This document shows positions 1-12,085 of a DNA stretch of 64,000 nt, one piece after another. The notes under the pieces were generated by a model, which saw only the letters and a program-made list of their open reading frames with translations, had not been told where the DNA came from and searched no databases. Numbering within the stretch: the stretch's first letter is position 1; every line of letters begins with the position of its first letter. The DNA is from Puffinus mauretanicus (taxonomy: Eukaryota > Chordata > Aves > Procellariiformes > Procellariidae), in assembly GCA_023333565.1 (NCBI GenBank), contig JAJKFH010004053.1:3286001-3350000 (forward strand), in the 5' to 3' direction. Position numbers and translations under genes: made by a program.

Positions 1-3000
1 GGCCAATATCAACCACGATTGCATATACAGTGCAGGCTCCCTTTGCTTTTATGCTTTAAAAGTGCAGAAAGAGAGCCTGTGACCAATGTATGGCAAAAGC
101 TCACAAAGTGATTTGAAATCAAATCAAAACAAAATTCCAATGGAATGCTGAAAGCTTCATACCTCAGTAAGGACAATTTCCATGGCAAATACTATTTTCC
201 CACTGAAGTCACTTGGTGGGTACAGAAAATGTTAAGATGCCAGAAATTCTTCTTTTACCCTGGGAAAAAGCTTTTTATTTTCACTATCCCGGAGCTTAAA
301 AATGGCCCAAATACTTCTTGCTCGAAATCTTCAAAAACCCAAACAAACTCAACTCTAAGTCAAAGAAAAACCATGGAAAAATTTAGCCTGAAAAACCGAA
401 GGTTTCAGAAAGTTATGAGTATGTTAAAGCAGAAGCTAAAAATGAATCTCCTGATGGTATCATCCGTCAGGATATAAAACAGCGGGGAATTATTTGTGTC
501 CTTTTATTTCCATTATAAGTAGAGTGATTACCATCATTATAGACCTCTTCGTAGATTTAGCTATCATGAATCTGACTTTCTGCTCTGCTATTAATTTGTT
601 AGCTATGAATCACCTACAGGAGTAAGAATTTTTCTGCTTATTTCTCCAGTTCTTAACCCTAAGTGCTCTCTCCCAGAACAGATTTCTCCCACCCCACCTT
701 ACTCCTACTTCCCTCACATACACAGATCACATTTCCTGTGGTTGGATTAGTTTTGCAGTCCTTGCTCAAATAGTTGTTTTTCTGAAGACAAAAGTTAAAA
801 GTAAACTGGGCTGAGTTTAAAAGTAAACTAGCTTTGATTCTCCTGGCTTTGGTTTTATGTATGTTGTCCTAAATATCTACACTCCCTGTAAATGCTTTGC
901 TCTGCTGAAGACTATGTCAATCCATAAAAAGCCATGTTTCTATCTTGGGCCTGGGAAATATTTAACAGTTTCAGACTTTAACAGATAATTAACTTCTTAA
1001 TGACACATCTCATAACTTTTCTGGAATAAATGGAGCGGGCTTCATATGATCCTTCTCTGAGCAGAACGGCAGAAGTTGCAGTTCTGGACACTCACAGCGT
1101 AAAGTTTTGCAACACGAGTTATAGACAACTTCTTTTATATCATGAAGCTTCATGGGATTCTATATAGCTTGTGTCTTAAACTTAAGGCACTCAAATGGCA
1201 CTAAATATGCAGTGTTTAAAAACCCATGTGTTTCATATGACTGTCTTCCAGATATTAAAAAAAAAATTTAAAATGTTTAGTCACCAACAAATTCATTGCA
1301 ACTGCAGGAATTATAAATCAGTCAACTTAGTCATTTTTGGTGGCTTTTAATAACTAAATCACAGAAGCTGAATTACTGATTTTGTTCACACTCTGGATAT
1401 TTTCGAATTCTTCTATTAATCTCATGCCACTAGACAATAGACTAGCAGTTATTTTACACCAACACTACCACTGTTGTTACGATTGTAGAGCTTTACTACT
1501 CTTAGAGCACACCTGTAAGCTTTGAGAGAGTCTAGTGTTAGAGGATAGAGAGGATTTAGATTGGATTTTTATTATAATTCAGTTTTCGTTCAGCCGTAAC
1601 AACCCAAAACCCACAAATGGCAGTTTTATAGATGTGATCACAGACAGAAAACTACGTGTATGAAAGTGTGAGCAAGCTCCTTCTCAGGTCTAGAACCAAA
1701 GGGTTAATCTCTTTCTTCTTCTCTGCCTCCCCTTCTCAAAGATAAAAGACACTAAACTTCCTACTTCTTGTTGCAAAATGCTATGCAGGTCTGTTGGGTA
1801 ATTCAACTCTTAATACTTGGAAGGAGGCAATTTTATATCAGTTTTACCCCATTATTATGCTGATTACTTCAAGTCAGCGGTACTGCCTTGAACTGGTTCG
1901 AAATGGAGAAGCCAGCCCACAAACTCTTAACTTGATGAGAGCAAAAATAACCTGACAAAGGGACAAACTAAAGGCCAGGAACGGGCCTCTTGCTGAGATC
2001 CATTTCAAAAGTGTGTTAGACCCAAAGTAATACCCTCTCGATGGCGAGTCTTCAGGCAGAGGGAAAAAAAGAGCCAACTCTGCCTACTTGTCCACAGAGT
2101 CAAATACAGCCCGTCCACCAGGACGGGAGAATGGCAGGATCATCCTAAGCTGGCTCTGAGCAAGCACCTGTGCCTGGCACAGGTTAGGAGAGCTTCCAGC
2201 GTAGCTGAGGGTGTAAGAAACTCTTTCTACAGCACGGAGCAGGATTTCAGCCCAGCAGAGAATCCGGCCCTGCAAACCCAGCGCAGTCTGCGCACAATGC
2301 AAAATCCACAGCAAACCCTGTGAGGGGTGTTACTAGACCTGATGATGAATTGTGGGATTTCCCTCTAGGTGTAACTGTGTGTTGAGTATGTGGGGTGGAT
2401 GAGAGTGTGGATAAAAGGCATTATTATGAGCTTGAAAATACGGAGTATGCAAGTAGAAGAAAAAAAATTGACTAGAAACACTCTAAAATATTTATATGAG
2501 CTTGGTTTTGTGTGTCTTACATTTCATCTGTAATGTCGTCTTCTTTCTGGAATGACTGTGTCAGACAGAATTTTTTTTTTAGGGCAGAACTACATTTAAA
2601 ATCCTGTGTCCAAACCTTGTGCTGCAATCTCCTGAAAATTCCTGTTTGCCCTTTTCTTCACAGTAGGTTTGTAATGACACTCCTAACATATCACAGTGCG
2701 CCGTAAGAATAGATGAGGCTGCTCTGTAAAGCACTGGATTAAAAAAAGTACAAGGTGATTGACTCATACATGGCCCGTGGCCATACGCATGCTTGCAAAA
2801 TTGCTTCCGGCCGACGTTCTAGCACCTTTACCATAGAAACAAGAGGTAGCGTGGCAGGCAGAGCTGTCCCTCAGGAGTCTCATGAAATGAAAACATAGCT
2901 GTGAAAATGCATATGCAAAAGCAGTGTATGTCAAGAGTTACATTATTACACCTCTGCAATCACTTACTCCTCTTTGAGTGCTGAACTTTGGTGAAACTAT

Positions 3001-3034
3001 GGAATAATTCAGAACTAGAATAAGTGCTTTTAAA
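1..3034. other. AT-rich unassigned DNA
   Basis: No exon, RNA gene or recognised repeat was found here. The 110-codon open frame at 145-477 is AT-rich, has no recognisable domain and no usable splice or promoter context, so I treat it as chance. The stretch has scattered short A and T runs and no CpG clustering. Confidence 0.5.
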
Positions 3035-3259
3035 CAAATTACTGAAACTACAAGTACGATGTCCAAATTATTATGGAGTTTGGGTTTGCTTTAATGAAAT
3101 TGTCTTTTGTTTACCTAATTTTATGTAGTTCCCAGCACTCCTTTGTGATGGCCATGCCATCATTTTATACTCCTACGAAGGTAGCAACATTATACTGCCT
3201 GCACTGTAAAATGCCGCACCGCGCTGGCAGAGGTGATGGCGTAATCCAGCTGGCTGAAG
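3035..3259 (+). repeat. Left arm of a long inverted repeat
   Basis: This arm of about 225 bp matches the reverse complement of 3513-3761 along its whole length. Identical blocks include the outermost stretch of over 20 bases (3035-3057), the block around CCCAGCACTCC, the block around CGCCATCATTTTA/CATGCCATCATTTTA, and the inner block TAATCCAGCTGGCTGAAG. Most differences are C/T or G/A transitions, several at former CpG sites, so the pairing is old. The arm lacks a block of about 22 bp that the right arm carries (about 3561-3583). I do not recognise the family. Confidence 0.85.
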
Positions 3260-3512
3260 TCACAGCGATTGCATCCTCTCACCCCAAGCCTGAGTTGCCT
3301 GCTAGCCCCAGGATGTAAAACCAGAAGTTTGTCCTTTTGCCTGCAAATGTGCCTGCAGAAAAGGGACATACAACTCCGCACCTCCAGACTTACCCAAGCT
3401 AGTTTCTAGCCAGCTAGCTGAGGTACCCACAGCGGCGAAATCGGCCTCACTAACCATCGTGTTACTTGCCCAGGCCCCGAAGCCCGTGTTGCCGCAGCTT
3501 CGTGCAGCTGTT
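3260..3512. other. Spacer between the inverted arms
   Basis: About 253 bp lie between the two arms. The segment is more GC- and CpG-rich than the flanks and shows only weak leftover similarity between its own two ends. No open frame longer than the random background was recognised. If the locus is transcribed, this would be the loop of a long hairpin. Confidence 0.6.
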
Positions 3513-3761
3513 CTTCAGCCAGCTGGATTACACCATCACATCTGCTGAGCGCGGTGCGGACGTGGTCTGAATTGCTGTGGGCATTTTACGGCACAGGCAG
3601 CATAGTGTTGCTGCCTTCGTATATGAATAAAATGATGGCGTGGCCACTGCAGAGGAGTGCTGGGAACTACTTCAGACTGGATAAACACAGGACTTTTTTC
3701 GCTGAAACAAACCCGGACTCTGTAATAGTTTGGATATGGTACTTGTAGTTTCAGTAATTTG
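3513..3761 (-). repeat. Right arm of a long inverted repeat
   Basis: This is the reverse-complement partner of 3035-3259, about 249 bp long. It keeps more CpG dinucleotides than the left arm (for example CGCTGAGCGCGG-type stretches) and has an extra block of about 22 bp near 3561-3583. The outer boundary is sharp: similarity stops abruptly at 3761 on this side and at 3035 on the other. No convincing target-site duplication flanks the pair, so it may be a transposon with long terminal inverted repeats, or two copies of one old repeat in opposite orientation. Confidence 0.85.
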
Positions 3762-6169
3762 AATATAGGAATTGCAAGTAGAAATCCATCCAATTATAAA
3801 AAATCATGCAATTATAACAGTCAGTGGTCACTGATGTTATCTGCACTGTGGGTAAATATGGCAAGAATGTCTTGTGGCCAATATTTCTACTATTTAATGA
3901 CCACATGATTATTTTTGGTTAGCTGTTACTATTTCCTTCTTGACTCATTCCTAAAAGGCACTGAAACATCACAGTCTTATCACTCAAAGAGCAGTTACTG
4001 CAACCGCCTTTAAATCAGTTTTGCAAACCTGCATCCAGAGCATCTCCTACCAGAAAGGTGTGCGCTCTGCGTCTTGTCAACTTGAAATCCCCCCACTTTG
4101 TCTGAGTGAGCCATGAGATCCAGCCTTTCTTTCAGGCTCGTTGAGAGACCGAGTCTGAGGAAGAGCCATCTGCACTGGAGGTAATGCCACACCTCGGGAA
4201 AATGAGGAAAGAAATATTGGTCTTGTGCTGTGGGGGAGATGATCGGCTATTAGCCACCATTCTTCTCAGCTGGGTGGAGGTTTTAATCCTCCCACCCCCG
4301 GCAGCTGGCAGATCATCTCACAGCAGTCATCTTTATAGCATCTGTGTGAAGGTGGTGGGGTGCCGTGTACTTCTGAGCACACGCTTTGTTACTGCCTTCT
4401 CATGTCCTGATCAGACTATTGCAAAACCCCGTACACAGACTCCCCAAAATGAGTCACGTCTGCCGGCACGGATGTCTGCAAGCCGCCTCTCTCTGCCCAG
4501 AGGTGCGGAGCTGTGTGGGAAGCATGGGAGAAGACCACCACAGCACAACAGCGCATTTGTTAAAGAGAACGCCTTAGTGGAACAGAGAGGAGCTAGCAGG
4601 TTGTCGATTAGCTTCCAGGTAAAATTTAATGTGTTCATTGTGACCTGCAAAGCCCTACATGCCAGCCTGGCTGCCACAGGGGCTGCCCCTCTGTGAAATA
4701 CGTCCCCCCCTTGCATCTGCAGAGAGTTTGAAGCTGTGCTCTGGAAGGGTAATCCCCCAGAGGGACTCGGGACGCTGGAACGTGATCTGCTCTGCACCTC
4801 CAGGTCTCCAACCTTTCTTCGCTTGTGGCATAGTCTGATTTGTCTGGTTTTAGACCCCATCATCTGCGAGGCTTTTCCTGTACGTCAAATCCTACAGCGG
4901 GAGAAGGAGCTGCATTACTCATACATCGTTTCAAAACTGTGGGTAAACTGGATGGTTTCTTGCTCCCATAGACATATGACTTCATCCCCTCTGTCTTCCC
5001 AACTTCATGCACTAGCACGGCTAGATTTATAAGATGATCCTCTTTGCTTCAGAGGCAGATCCACGCTGCCTTATCACCAGCTAAACGAGAACTCCTTCCT
5101 TATCATCTGTTAAGTGGAAGGATCAGTGTGTGTTGAAGTGGAGCAGCTATGTGGTATCTCTTGTTTTCTACCTGTCAGTAAATTAACTGCATTCAGTTCA
5201 GTAATTTGCCTTTTCTTAATATGTTATTTCATTTCTTGTTATTTAAACAGGAAAAAAATTGGCTGGTATGGCAAAATTCAAACCCTCTAAAGCATAGTAG
5301 GCTAATACAATAATGTCTCGATACTGAACAAGTGAAAAACATTTTCCACTAAATGACTCCTGAGCCTGCCACAGCACAGGTAACTGGGCAATTTACTCAG
5401 GTTATTCATGAGGAAGTTGTGATTAGCAGCATGCTATTAATTGCTGAAACCCTCTGGTTTGCTGCTATTGTCCATAAAGGATAAAAAAATCTTAGGCAGC
5501 CCAGTCCATTTCAAGCCCTACAATTTCCACTCACTAAATTACTAGGACCAAATCTATATTCAGAAATAGTTCCATCCTACTCTGAGTGCTTCCTCACCCT
5601 GTTTCCTAGCATCTCTTTCCAAGCCTGTATTTGACACTACCTTACATGCAGAAAATAACATCTGTAAGACTTATCTTGATTTTTTAAATGTTTATTCTCC
5701 TGTCATTGCTCACAAAAACAAATTACAAAACTATGTACAAACTGATATTGAAAAATGGTAATGCAAATTTACACATCTTTCACACTCAATAGCTGTTTCT
5801 AGTACTCTGCCTTTGTCCTTAGGATTTAATTAAATCTCTCACAGAAAACAGAATTTGCTAGTACTTGACCTTTGTTTTCAGAGCGCCAAAACACAAAAGG
5901 CATTTAGAATCAATGACAATGCACAAAACACAACGCGCTCCACTTAGCGCTCAGGGCAACACAATACTCATCCTTTATATGGAGAGACCCTGGGTTAAAA
6001 AAGGATTAAAATTAAGCCACAGTATTCTTTCTAGGTCATCTCCTGGAGAATCACGACCGCTGCTTCAAGCTAATTATACACTGTGCAGTCCACCAGCACA
6101 TGACGCCCAGCGCTACTGCTCAAGTAATCTCTTTTTCTCACTACATAAACTATATCACCCTCCACTCTC
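3762..6169. other. Unassigned DNA
   Basis: No gene or recognised repeat was found. Overlapping open frames on both strands between 4184 and 5032 (up to 170 codons) lie in locally GC-rich sequence. They lack recognisable domains and mutually exclude each other, so I do not call them genes. Confidence 0.45.
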
Positions 6170-6245
6170 TATTTGCCTTCACTGGCTTCCTTCCTGTCTC
6201 TTAACTCCTCACTTCAAGCTCTGCTTAAAGACCAAACATAATCTC
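6170..6245 (+). repeat. Possible LINE reverse-transcriptase relic
   Basis: One frame reads LHWLP, then seven residues, then FKL and a following Leu/Lys/Thr-rich stretch. That resembles the LHWLPV...FK...L segment near the C-terminal end of reverse transcriptases of CR1/L2/RTE-type non-LTR retrotransposons. A small in-place TTCC-type duplication appears to have shifted the spacing by one codon. Flanking sequence is pyrimidine-rich and not recognisable. It would be a very old fragment, and chance similarity is possible. Confidence 0.35.
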
Positions 6246-7540
6246 CCCGCTCCCATTTCTGCTCCCGCTTCCCCTTCCTCCCAGCACGGCCGCCCACAGC
6301 CAGCTTTGCTCCAGCAGCCTCTCTGCTCTTGTTTCCCAGCTGCTCTCTCCTGCATCCTCTTAGCTTCTCTTTACACCACTTCTATCTGTCTCCTATGTGG
6401 CTTTTTGCAGAGGTACTTACACTTTTTCTTTCTTTTCTCACACCGACTTCACTTTGACGTTAATGGCGGAGATTAGGTGGATTTGTGATGAACGGTCACT
6501 GAAGAAAAAAAATTTTAATTCTTGCAAAACTCATTGAAACACACCAGAAAATTAATACTCTCAGCTAAAATGAAAACTGATGGAAAGCTAATTAAGGGAA
6601 AGCATGATGTTCAGTGGCCTTGAACTGTGTAGAAAAAGGTCACTGAATCAGAAGCTACAGAGAATAATTTTGCTTCTGGTCATGTTAACAAGGTTCAGTA
6701 AGCCACACATTAAATATACTCCTTGAATTAGGAGCAGTTTCAAGCCTGAAACTCTTCTTAGCCCTTGCAGGGAGGCCCGTAGTAGGAGAAAGGTGTGCTC
6801 TTCCTATCGCCCCAGCCAGCCGGCCCCGTAACATTTCCTCCTGTTACTCTCTTAGTCATTTACCATCCCACCAGCCGCAAGGAAGCCCAGTCACAGCTTC
6901 TTTCCCAGCCAGCGGCGGGCTACACCTCTCCCTCCTATTCATAGCTGGGGAAAGCTCATCTGCTGCCTTGAGCAAAAAAGTGTCTTTCTTGTGTCTTCTA
7001 GAGCAGTGTCGCTCGGCACAGCTCGCAGCCCCAGGGTTCACAGCCTGGCTTTTAGCTTAACTAGAACCTGGGCATTACTTGGTTTTAATTTGCTGTGGGA
7101 GTGGAAGAAGCAACAAAGGCAAGCTAATATATTTGAGGGAAATACTTGAAATAATTTAAATTATATTGTAACTGTTGTTTTTGTCACCAGTATCCTGCAG
7201 AAGGATCGTCAGGTTTGCTTTGGCATTTTCAGAACCCCTGTAATACTGCTCACGACTTACACTGCCGAGGGGCCTCCTACATTTATGGCGTCTGGGATCC
7301 CCGGTTCCGGCCTATACGGTACAAATCACATATTTTGAAGCCTTCTGTAGGAAAAGCAGATGTCCACAACTTACAAAAGCGAGTAAGGCTGGGGGAGATG
7401 CACTCCACAGACAGGGTGGCACTGGTCCCATTTCCTGTTGGTTAAACTGGAAAAGACTTTTTTTCAGAACAGATTATGCTCGTAGGTCATTTACACAAAT
7501 TCCCATAATCGCTGCACTAAATCTAAGGACTCGCTGTGGC
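6246..7540. other. Unassigned DNA
   Basis: No gene, RNA gene or repeat was recognised. The 203-codon open frame spanning 5865-6476 runs through pyrimidine-rich sequence and the possible LINE relic. Its composition (runs of Leu, Ser, Pro, Cys) follows from base composition rather than from a protein fold. Confidence 0.45.
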
Positions 7541-7770
7541 TTATGCGTATGTATATAGGGTGGAATCCACCTCTGCCTCTGCTGGGGCCTCTCCAGCGGC
7601 TCCGCTGGCAGGAGCTGCTGCGAGGATGTGTGAATCACTAAGGTGTTCCCGATTTCTGCAGGCTGCCAGGCAAGTTGCAGTGCCGCAAGCCCCTGCCTCG
7701 GGGACTCTCTCTTGCTCGTGGCCCTCTGCCGGGCTCGGCGCAAGCAGGGGCCTGATTCCGCAGACGGATG
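7541..7770. promoter_or_regulatory. Small CpG-enriched patch
   Basis: A short GC-rich patch stands out from AT-rich surroundings and contains CpG sites near 7600, 7690 and 7735. It is too short for a canonical CpG island. No splice donor or TATA element was recognised, so its function is unknown. Confidence 0.3.
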
Positions 7771-7949
7771 AAGGAGGGAAAGGCAGATGTTCTCCCGAAG
7801 GAAAAAAAAAAAAGGCGCGAACTCGAGACGCATCCTGTACCGTGACTGCACATGCCTACAGAAAACGCTCCGCGTTACTCTGCTACAGAAGCTGCCTCTC
7901 CAGGGCGTGCTTTTCCTTTGATTTTCCTATGACCAGAAATAGCAAATAA

Positions 7950-10606
7950 CAAATTGGGAGTCAAAACCTGTACCCACCCCTGAAGCCCTCTGCATTCAAC
8001 AGAAACCAGTAAAAGGTTGTTTTTCTCCAGCATTTTTACGGTAATCTCTTAAACTATTTCCAGATTGCTTGAACCAAGAATAGCCAGAGAATGTCAAGTC
8101 CCCCAGTACCCTGGGCCGTACCCTTCATTTCTCTGAGAGATACATTTCCAGGCAAGTATACAGGCCTCGACAACGACATCAGATGTTCAGATCAAAAAAT
8201 GTTATGTCCAAGAGGTAGATAACTTCCCCCCCTGCCGTGTCCAGAAATAGGCAATATTCTACAACCCAGCTCCTCTGCTTCTTCCCATCACATACGCCAG
8301 TCACCCTTGTTTTCGTTACTCTGTCTTCGTCCAGAGTTTTGACCTCTGATTGACTTTGAAGTTTACATACGAGGAAAAACAGTCAGGCAGCTGCTAAAAC
8401 AAGTGAGGAGAGATCAAACGGTTCCAAAAGAATTAAAAACAAACAACTTTTATCTTTTTCTTTTGTGTTTACCAATACGTTAACAGATCCAGATAGATGG
8501 AGAGATACACAAACGTGCATACATATATTTAAATGATAACGTAAAAAAATTACATTAAAAGAATATTGTTTAGATTAGCGCAGCCGAACATTGAAGGAGA
8601 AGGAAATTAGGAAAATTAGGAAATACCAGATTAAGATTGCTATGCTAATTTATTTCTGCCACTGGGTGTGATTATCCTGTGTTGTACAGAATGAGGCATG
8701 CATCCTGTGGGAAAGTCTAAAATATGACTGTGTCATGGACGGGTTTGTAAGAAAACATATGCGCGTGGGGAGGGACAAAAAAAGATTACCCAGAGAGTCT
8801 TAAATCTGCTGGTTTCTAATGTATCAGGAACTGACGCTGTAGCTTACGTGACACCGTTTTAATGACTGGGGCATAGGGAATCGGATGTCCTAGCTTGTTT
8901 TTTAGGGAGAAAAAAGCTAGAGGAGGGCAGCCTCTAAGCGGCCTCTAAACCACTCATTCGTGACAAATATGGATGGAGAAACACAGATTCTTGCCATTTA
9001 TTCAGTAACACAAGCTGTCATTGCAGGCATTTATTTCATCAGCTTTGGAGTGGAGGTATAATGTCAGGCAAAAGTAGGAGTTATGTGGTCCAGATCTTGG
9101 AGCTGGAAAACTGCTTAGTAGAAATCAGGCTTTGTTTCCTCTACCTTACTAAACCTTCCTAACCCTCTTCTCTATTAAATCCAGAAATTTCATCCTGCTT
9201 TTGCTGTACAGTTTCTCCTAATGCTTCATCACCTATTTCTCTTTTAGTGTCAGTGAGAACTCGGGTCTTTAAAACAGTGATGTTGTCCAATTACTATATT
9301 GACAGGCTGCCTTGACCTTTCCTGGAGAAACCAAGAAGAGAAAAGCAGTAGCAGTACCCAACAGTTGCCATTTCAATGAATCTCACACAGAAATTCACAG
9401 AACACAGGAAAATTTTTGGCCCTGAGATGAATGGCTTTGACTTCCAAAGGCCTGCCGAAATGTTAAACTTCCCAAAAGATGTTAAATTTCCCAAATACCT
9501 AAAAAAATATTTCTATAGATATCATACAAGTATGAATAATGATCTAAACCAGAATGCTTTTATTGAAAATAAAGCTCTACTTGCTTCCTTAGAAGCTTCC
9601 TTTTTTTGATTTAATAAGATTACCTTGGCCTGTATAATCTGTACTCTAAAGTGCTCTGTAACTTGGGACAGAGACAAACCTGTCTGTGCGCTCTCCTGGC
9701 CCTTGATATTGCTTATACAGTTAAGATAATTTCCACAGTCAGCTAATTCAAATCTGCTTTCTTAAATGCTTAAATAGTGCTAAATTATAGGACGCAAATC
9801 CTACCAAATGACAAATCTCTGCGTGTCATTTTGCCTCTCTGCCGTAGATAAGCCATCATCTCTCATGCAGGTCATAATAAATTATAAACGGCCAGTTTGT
9901 ATAAATGGAAATACATTTTCCTGTAGTTTTTTTAATGCTGAATTTCACAGATTGTTAAGATAGGCTTTGTAGAGCAGAGTATCACTATAAACAGAAGTAG
10001 AATTATCTTTTCAGTATTAGCTTCACAGCTGAAGCAGTTTGCGTACAGCTATCTTCTCCATCTATCCCTTGGGCATAAAGGCAGTGAAAGAATTTCTAAA
10101 GAAGGGAAGGAAATTGCGTTGGTCAAGATCAAATTGCAAGCATGCATAATTTGACGTACTAATGACTGTCCACCAGATACCGCTGCAGGAGACTCGCCAA
10201 GATGTTAATTGTCCTCAGGACTGGAGTCTGATGCTTAACAAACATCTCCTCAGTTTCGTTGTGGAATGAGAGTTATAACAGCTGCAAAGACTGCTTGTCT
10301 CAGTTGAATGTGCAGTAGTGAGTGGCATTGAGAGAAAACCCGATCTTAAATGAAAATCTCTGCTTGCAAACGGTAGCTATTGGTAGGGTTGCTGCAGAGG
10401 TAGGAAGTGTAACTCCATAGCTTCAGCATGTGAAGTCAGTACAAGGCTCCAAGATTAATTTTGCGGCTTGAAATTAACTCAGACTCTAGAGGAGCATGTA
10501 ATTTTGTATAGCTCTTTCCACTTTTGAAAATGTCAGGTTGTATCACAGCACAGTGAAGTCCTCCTTGTGTAAAACAGCTCAAAGCTGCATTCACGGTCTT
10601 TGCATC
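7950..10606. other. AT-rich unassigned DNA
   Basis: No gene or recognisable repeat was found up to the start of the LTR. Open frames here are under 80 codons and lack domain features. Confidence 0.5.
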
Positions 10607-10880
10607 TGTGCTGGCTTTGGCTGGGGTAGAAATTTCCTTCATAGTAGCTAGTATGGAAGGGCTATGTTTTGGATTTGTGCTGGAAACAGTGTTGATAACA
10701 CAGGGATGTTTTCGTTACTGCTGAGCAGTGCTTACACAGGGTCACAGCCTTTTCTGCTCCTCACACCACCCCACCAGCGAGTGGGCTGGGGGTGCACAAG
10801 AAGTTGGGAGGGGACACAGCTGGGACAGCTGACCCCAACTGACCAGAGGGATATTCCACACCATATGATGTCACGCTCAG

Positions 10881-10889
10881 TATATAAAG
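10881..10889 (+). promoter_or_regulatory. LTR TATA box
   Basis: The TATATAAAG element sits at the U3/R boundary of the LTR. The related LTR on the other strand has its equivalent TATAAGG at about 27717-27723. A cryptic LTR promoter could still start rightward transcripts. Confidence 0.65.
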
Positions 10890-11069
10890 CTGGGGGAAGA
10901 AGAAGGAAGGGGGGGACGTTCAGAGTGATGGCGTTTGTCTTCCCAAGTCACCGCTACACACGATGGAGCCCTGCTTTCCTGGAGATGGCTGAACACCTGC
11001 CTGCCCATGGGAAGTGGTGAATGAATCCCTTGTTTTGCTCTGCTTGTGTGCGCGGCTTTTGCTTTGCCT

Positions 11070-11075
11070 ATTAAA
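11070..11075 (+). terminator. LTR polyadenylation signal
   Basis: An ATTAAA hexamer lies in the R region, about 190 bp after the TATA box. It is conserved in the second LTR (27534-27539, opposite strand). Confidence 0.6.
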
Positions 11076-11209
11076 CTGTCTTTATTCAACCCATGAGTTT
11101 TCTCACTTTTACTCTTCTGATTCTCTCCCCCATCCCACCTGGGGGGGAGTGAGCGAGTGGCTGGGTGGGGCTTAGTTGCTGGCTGGAGTTAAACCACGAC
11201 ACTCCTTTT

Positions 11210-11227
11210 TGGTGCCCAACGTGGGGC
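11210..11227 (+). other. Retroviral primer binding site, tRNA-Lys type
   Basis: The 18-bp site starts 8 bp after the LTR end and reads TGGTGCCCAACGTGGGGC. It differs by one base from the canonical tRNA-Lys(1,2) primer binding site used by beta-retroviruses and HERV-K-like elements. This supports a class II (ERVK-like) assignment. Confidence 0.85.
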
Positions 11228-11559
11228 TTGAAGGGTTCGAGATAATGACAGGTTTGATTGGAATGTGCTGGATCGAATTTATAGCTATTATTGCTGTTTA
11301 GCTATTAATCGGCAGGCTCCTGTGCTTGCCATGGGGCTTCCTTGCCTCACTGTATATTAGAGTTTTGTGGTTGTTAGTGGCTGCTTTTTGCTTCCGCTGC
11401 TGGCTGTGCTGCTGCACTGCTGATCATCTCACTCTGCTGTGCCTGGGAACAGTTTGATAGCAGCAGTGGCCATGCGCCTGGGCTGGCCCGTGGCCAGGGC
11501 ATCGCTGCTGTTTCTGTCCTGCTGTACTGGGCAGGCTGGAACTCCAGTGTGAACTCAAG
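11228..11559 (+). mobile_element. ERV leader, internal region
   Basis: This sequence follows the primer binding site. It has no long open frame on the + strand and no recognisable gag motif. It probably corresponds to the untranslated leader of a non-autonomous or internally deleted provirus. Confidence 0.6.
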
Positions 11560-12085
11560 TCGAAGGGACCTGTGGATGAGTCCACGTGGGAGCAGGACAC
11601 CCCGAAGCATCTGTGGCCGTGGTTATGTCTGTGCTGCAGCAGGTATACCTCTGAAGGGATTATGGCCCAAGGATTAGTCCACAATGGAGAAGGTACACCT
11701 CGAACCATCTGTGACTGTGCATGAGATCATGCTGGAGCATCTCAAAACGTGTGACCATGGATAAGCCCATGACAGAGCAGGTACACCCCTGGAGGGACTG
11801 CAGCCATGGGTAAGGCCATGTTGAAGCAGGTTTACTTCTGAAAGGACTGTGGTTGTGGGTAGGGCCACTCTGGAGCAGGTGTATCTCTGAAGGCATTGTG
11901 GCCCATGGAGAAGGCCACCCTGGAACAGGTGCACCTCAAAGCGACTGTGGCTGTGGATAAGTCTATGCTACAGCAGGTGTAGCCCTGGAGAGACTGTGGC
12001 TCATAGATAAGGCTCCACTTGGAGAAGGGACCCCCCTAAGGGACTGCAGTCTGTGGATAAGTCCAAGCTGGAGCAGGGGCAAGGG
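11560..12085 (+). repeat. ERV-internal minisatellite, about 49-bp units
   Basis: About eleven imperfect units share the core GGAGCAGGT-(A/G)CACC-TCTG-AGGGACTGTGG-CTGTGGATAAG (in short pieces). The core GCAGG or its variants start at about 11592, 11639, 11689, 11737, 11777, 11826, 11875, 11925, 11973, 12024 and 12073. That is a spacing of 47-51 bp, with one shorter unit of 40 bp. The period is not a multiple of three, so the array is not protein coding in this form. Minus-strand open frames over it (11374-11934) are by-products of the repeat. Confidence 0.85.

Larger units (their letters stand above)
10607..11201 (+). mobile_element. 5' LTR of an avian class II endogenous retrovirus
   Basis: The 595-bp LTR begins TGTGCTGGCTTTGG (the TG end) and ends ACCACGACA (the CA end). 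From about 10920 to the end it is highly similar to the reverse complement of the second LTR at 27406-27980. That region runs from the stretch encoding GATGGCGTTTGTCTTCCC through the terminal TTAAACCACGACA. The front half (U3) is much less similar, which indicates another subfamily. It carries a TATA box (10881-10889) and an ATTAAA polyadenylation signal (11070-11075). A lysine-tRNA-type primer binding site follows, which fixes the orientation and marks this as the 5' LTR. As the provirus is truncated it is not an active virus. Confidence 0.85.

Noticed and set aside
4184..4863. Overlapping 150-170-codon frames on both strands
   Set aside because: They are antisense to each other in GC-richer DNA, with no recognisable protein family.
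5865..6476. 203-codon open frame
   Set aside because: Pyrimidine-rich sequence gives Leu/Ser/Pro/Cys-rich translation without domains. Only a short LINE-like piece inside it is of interest.
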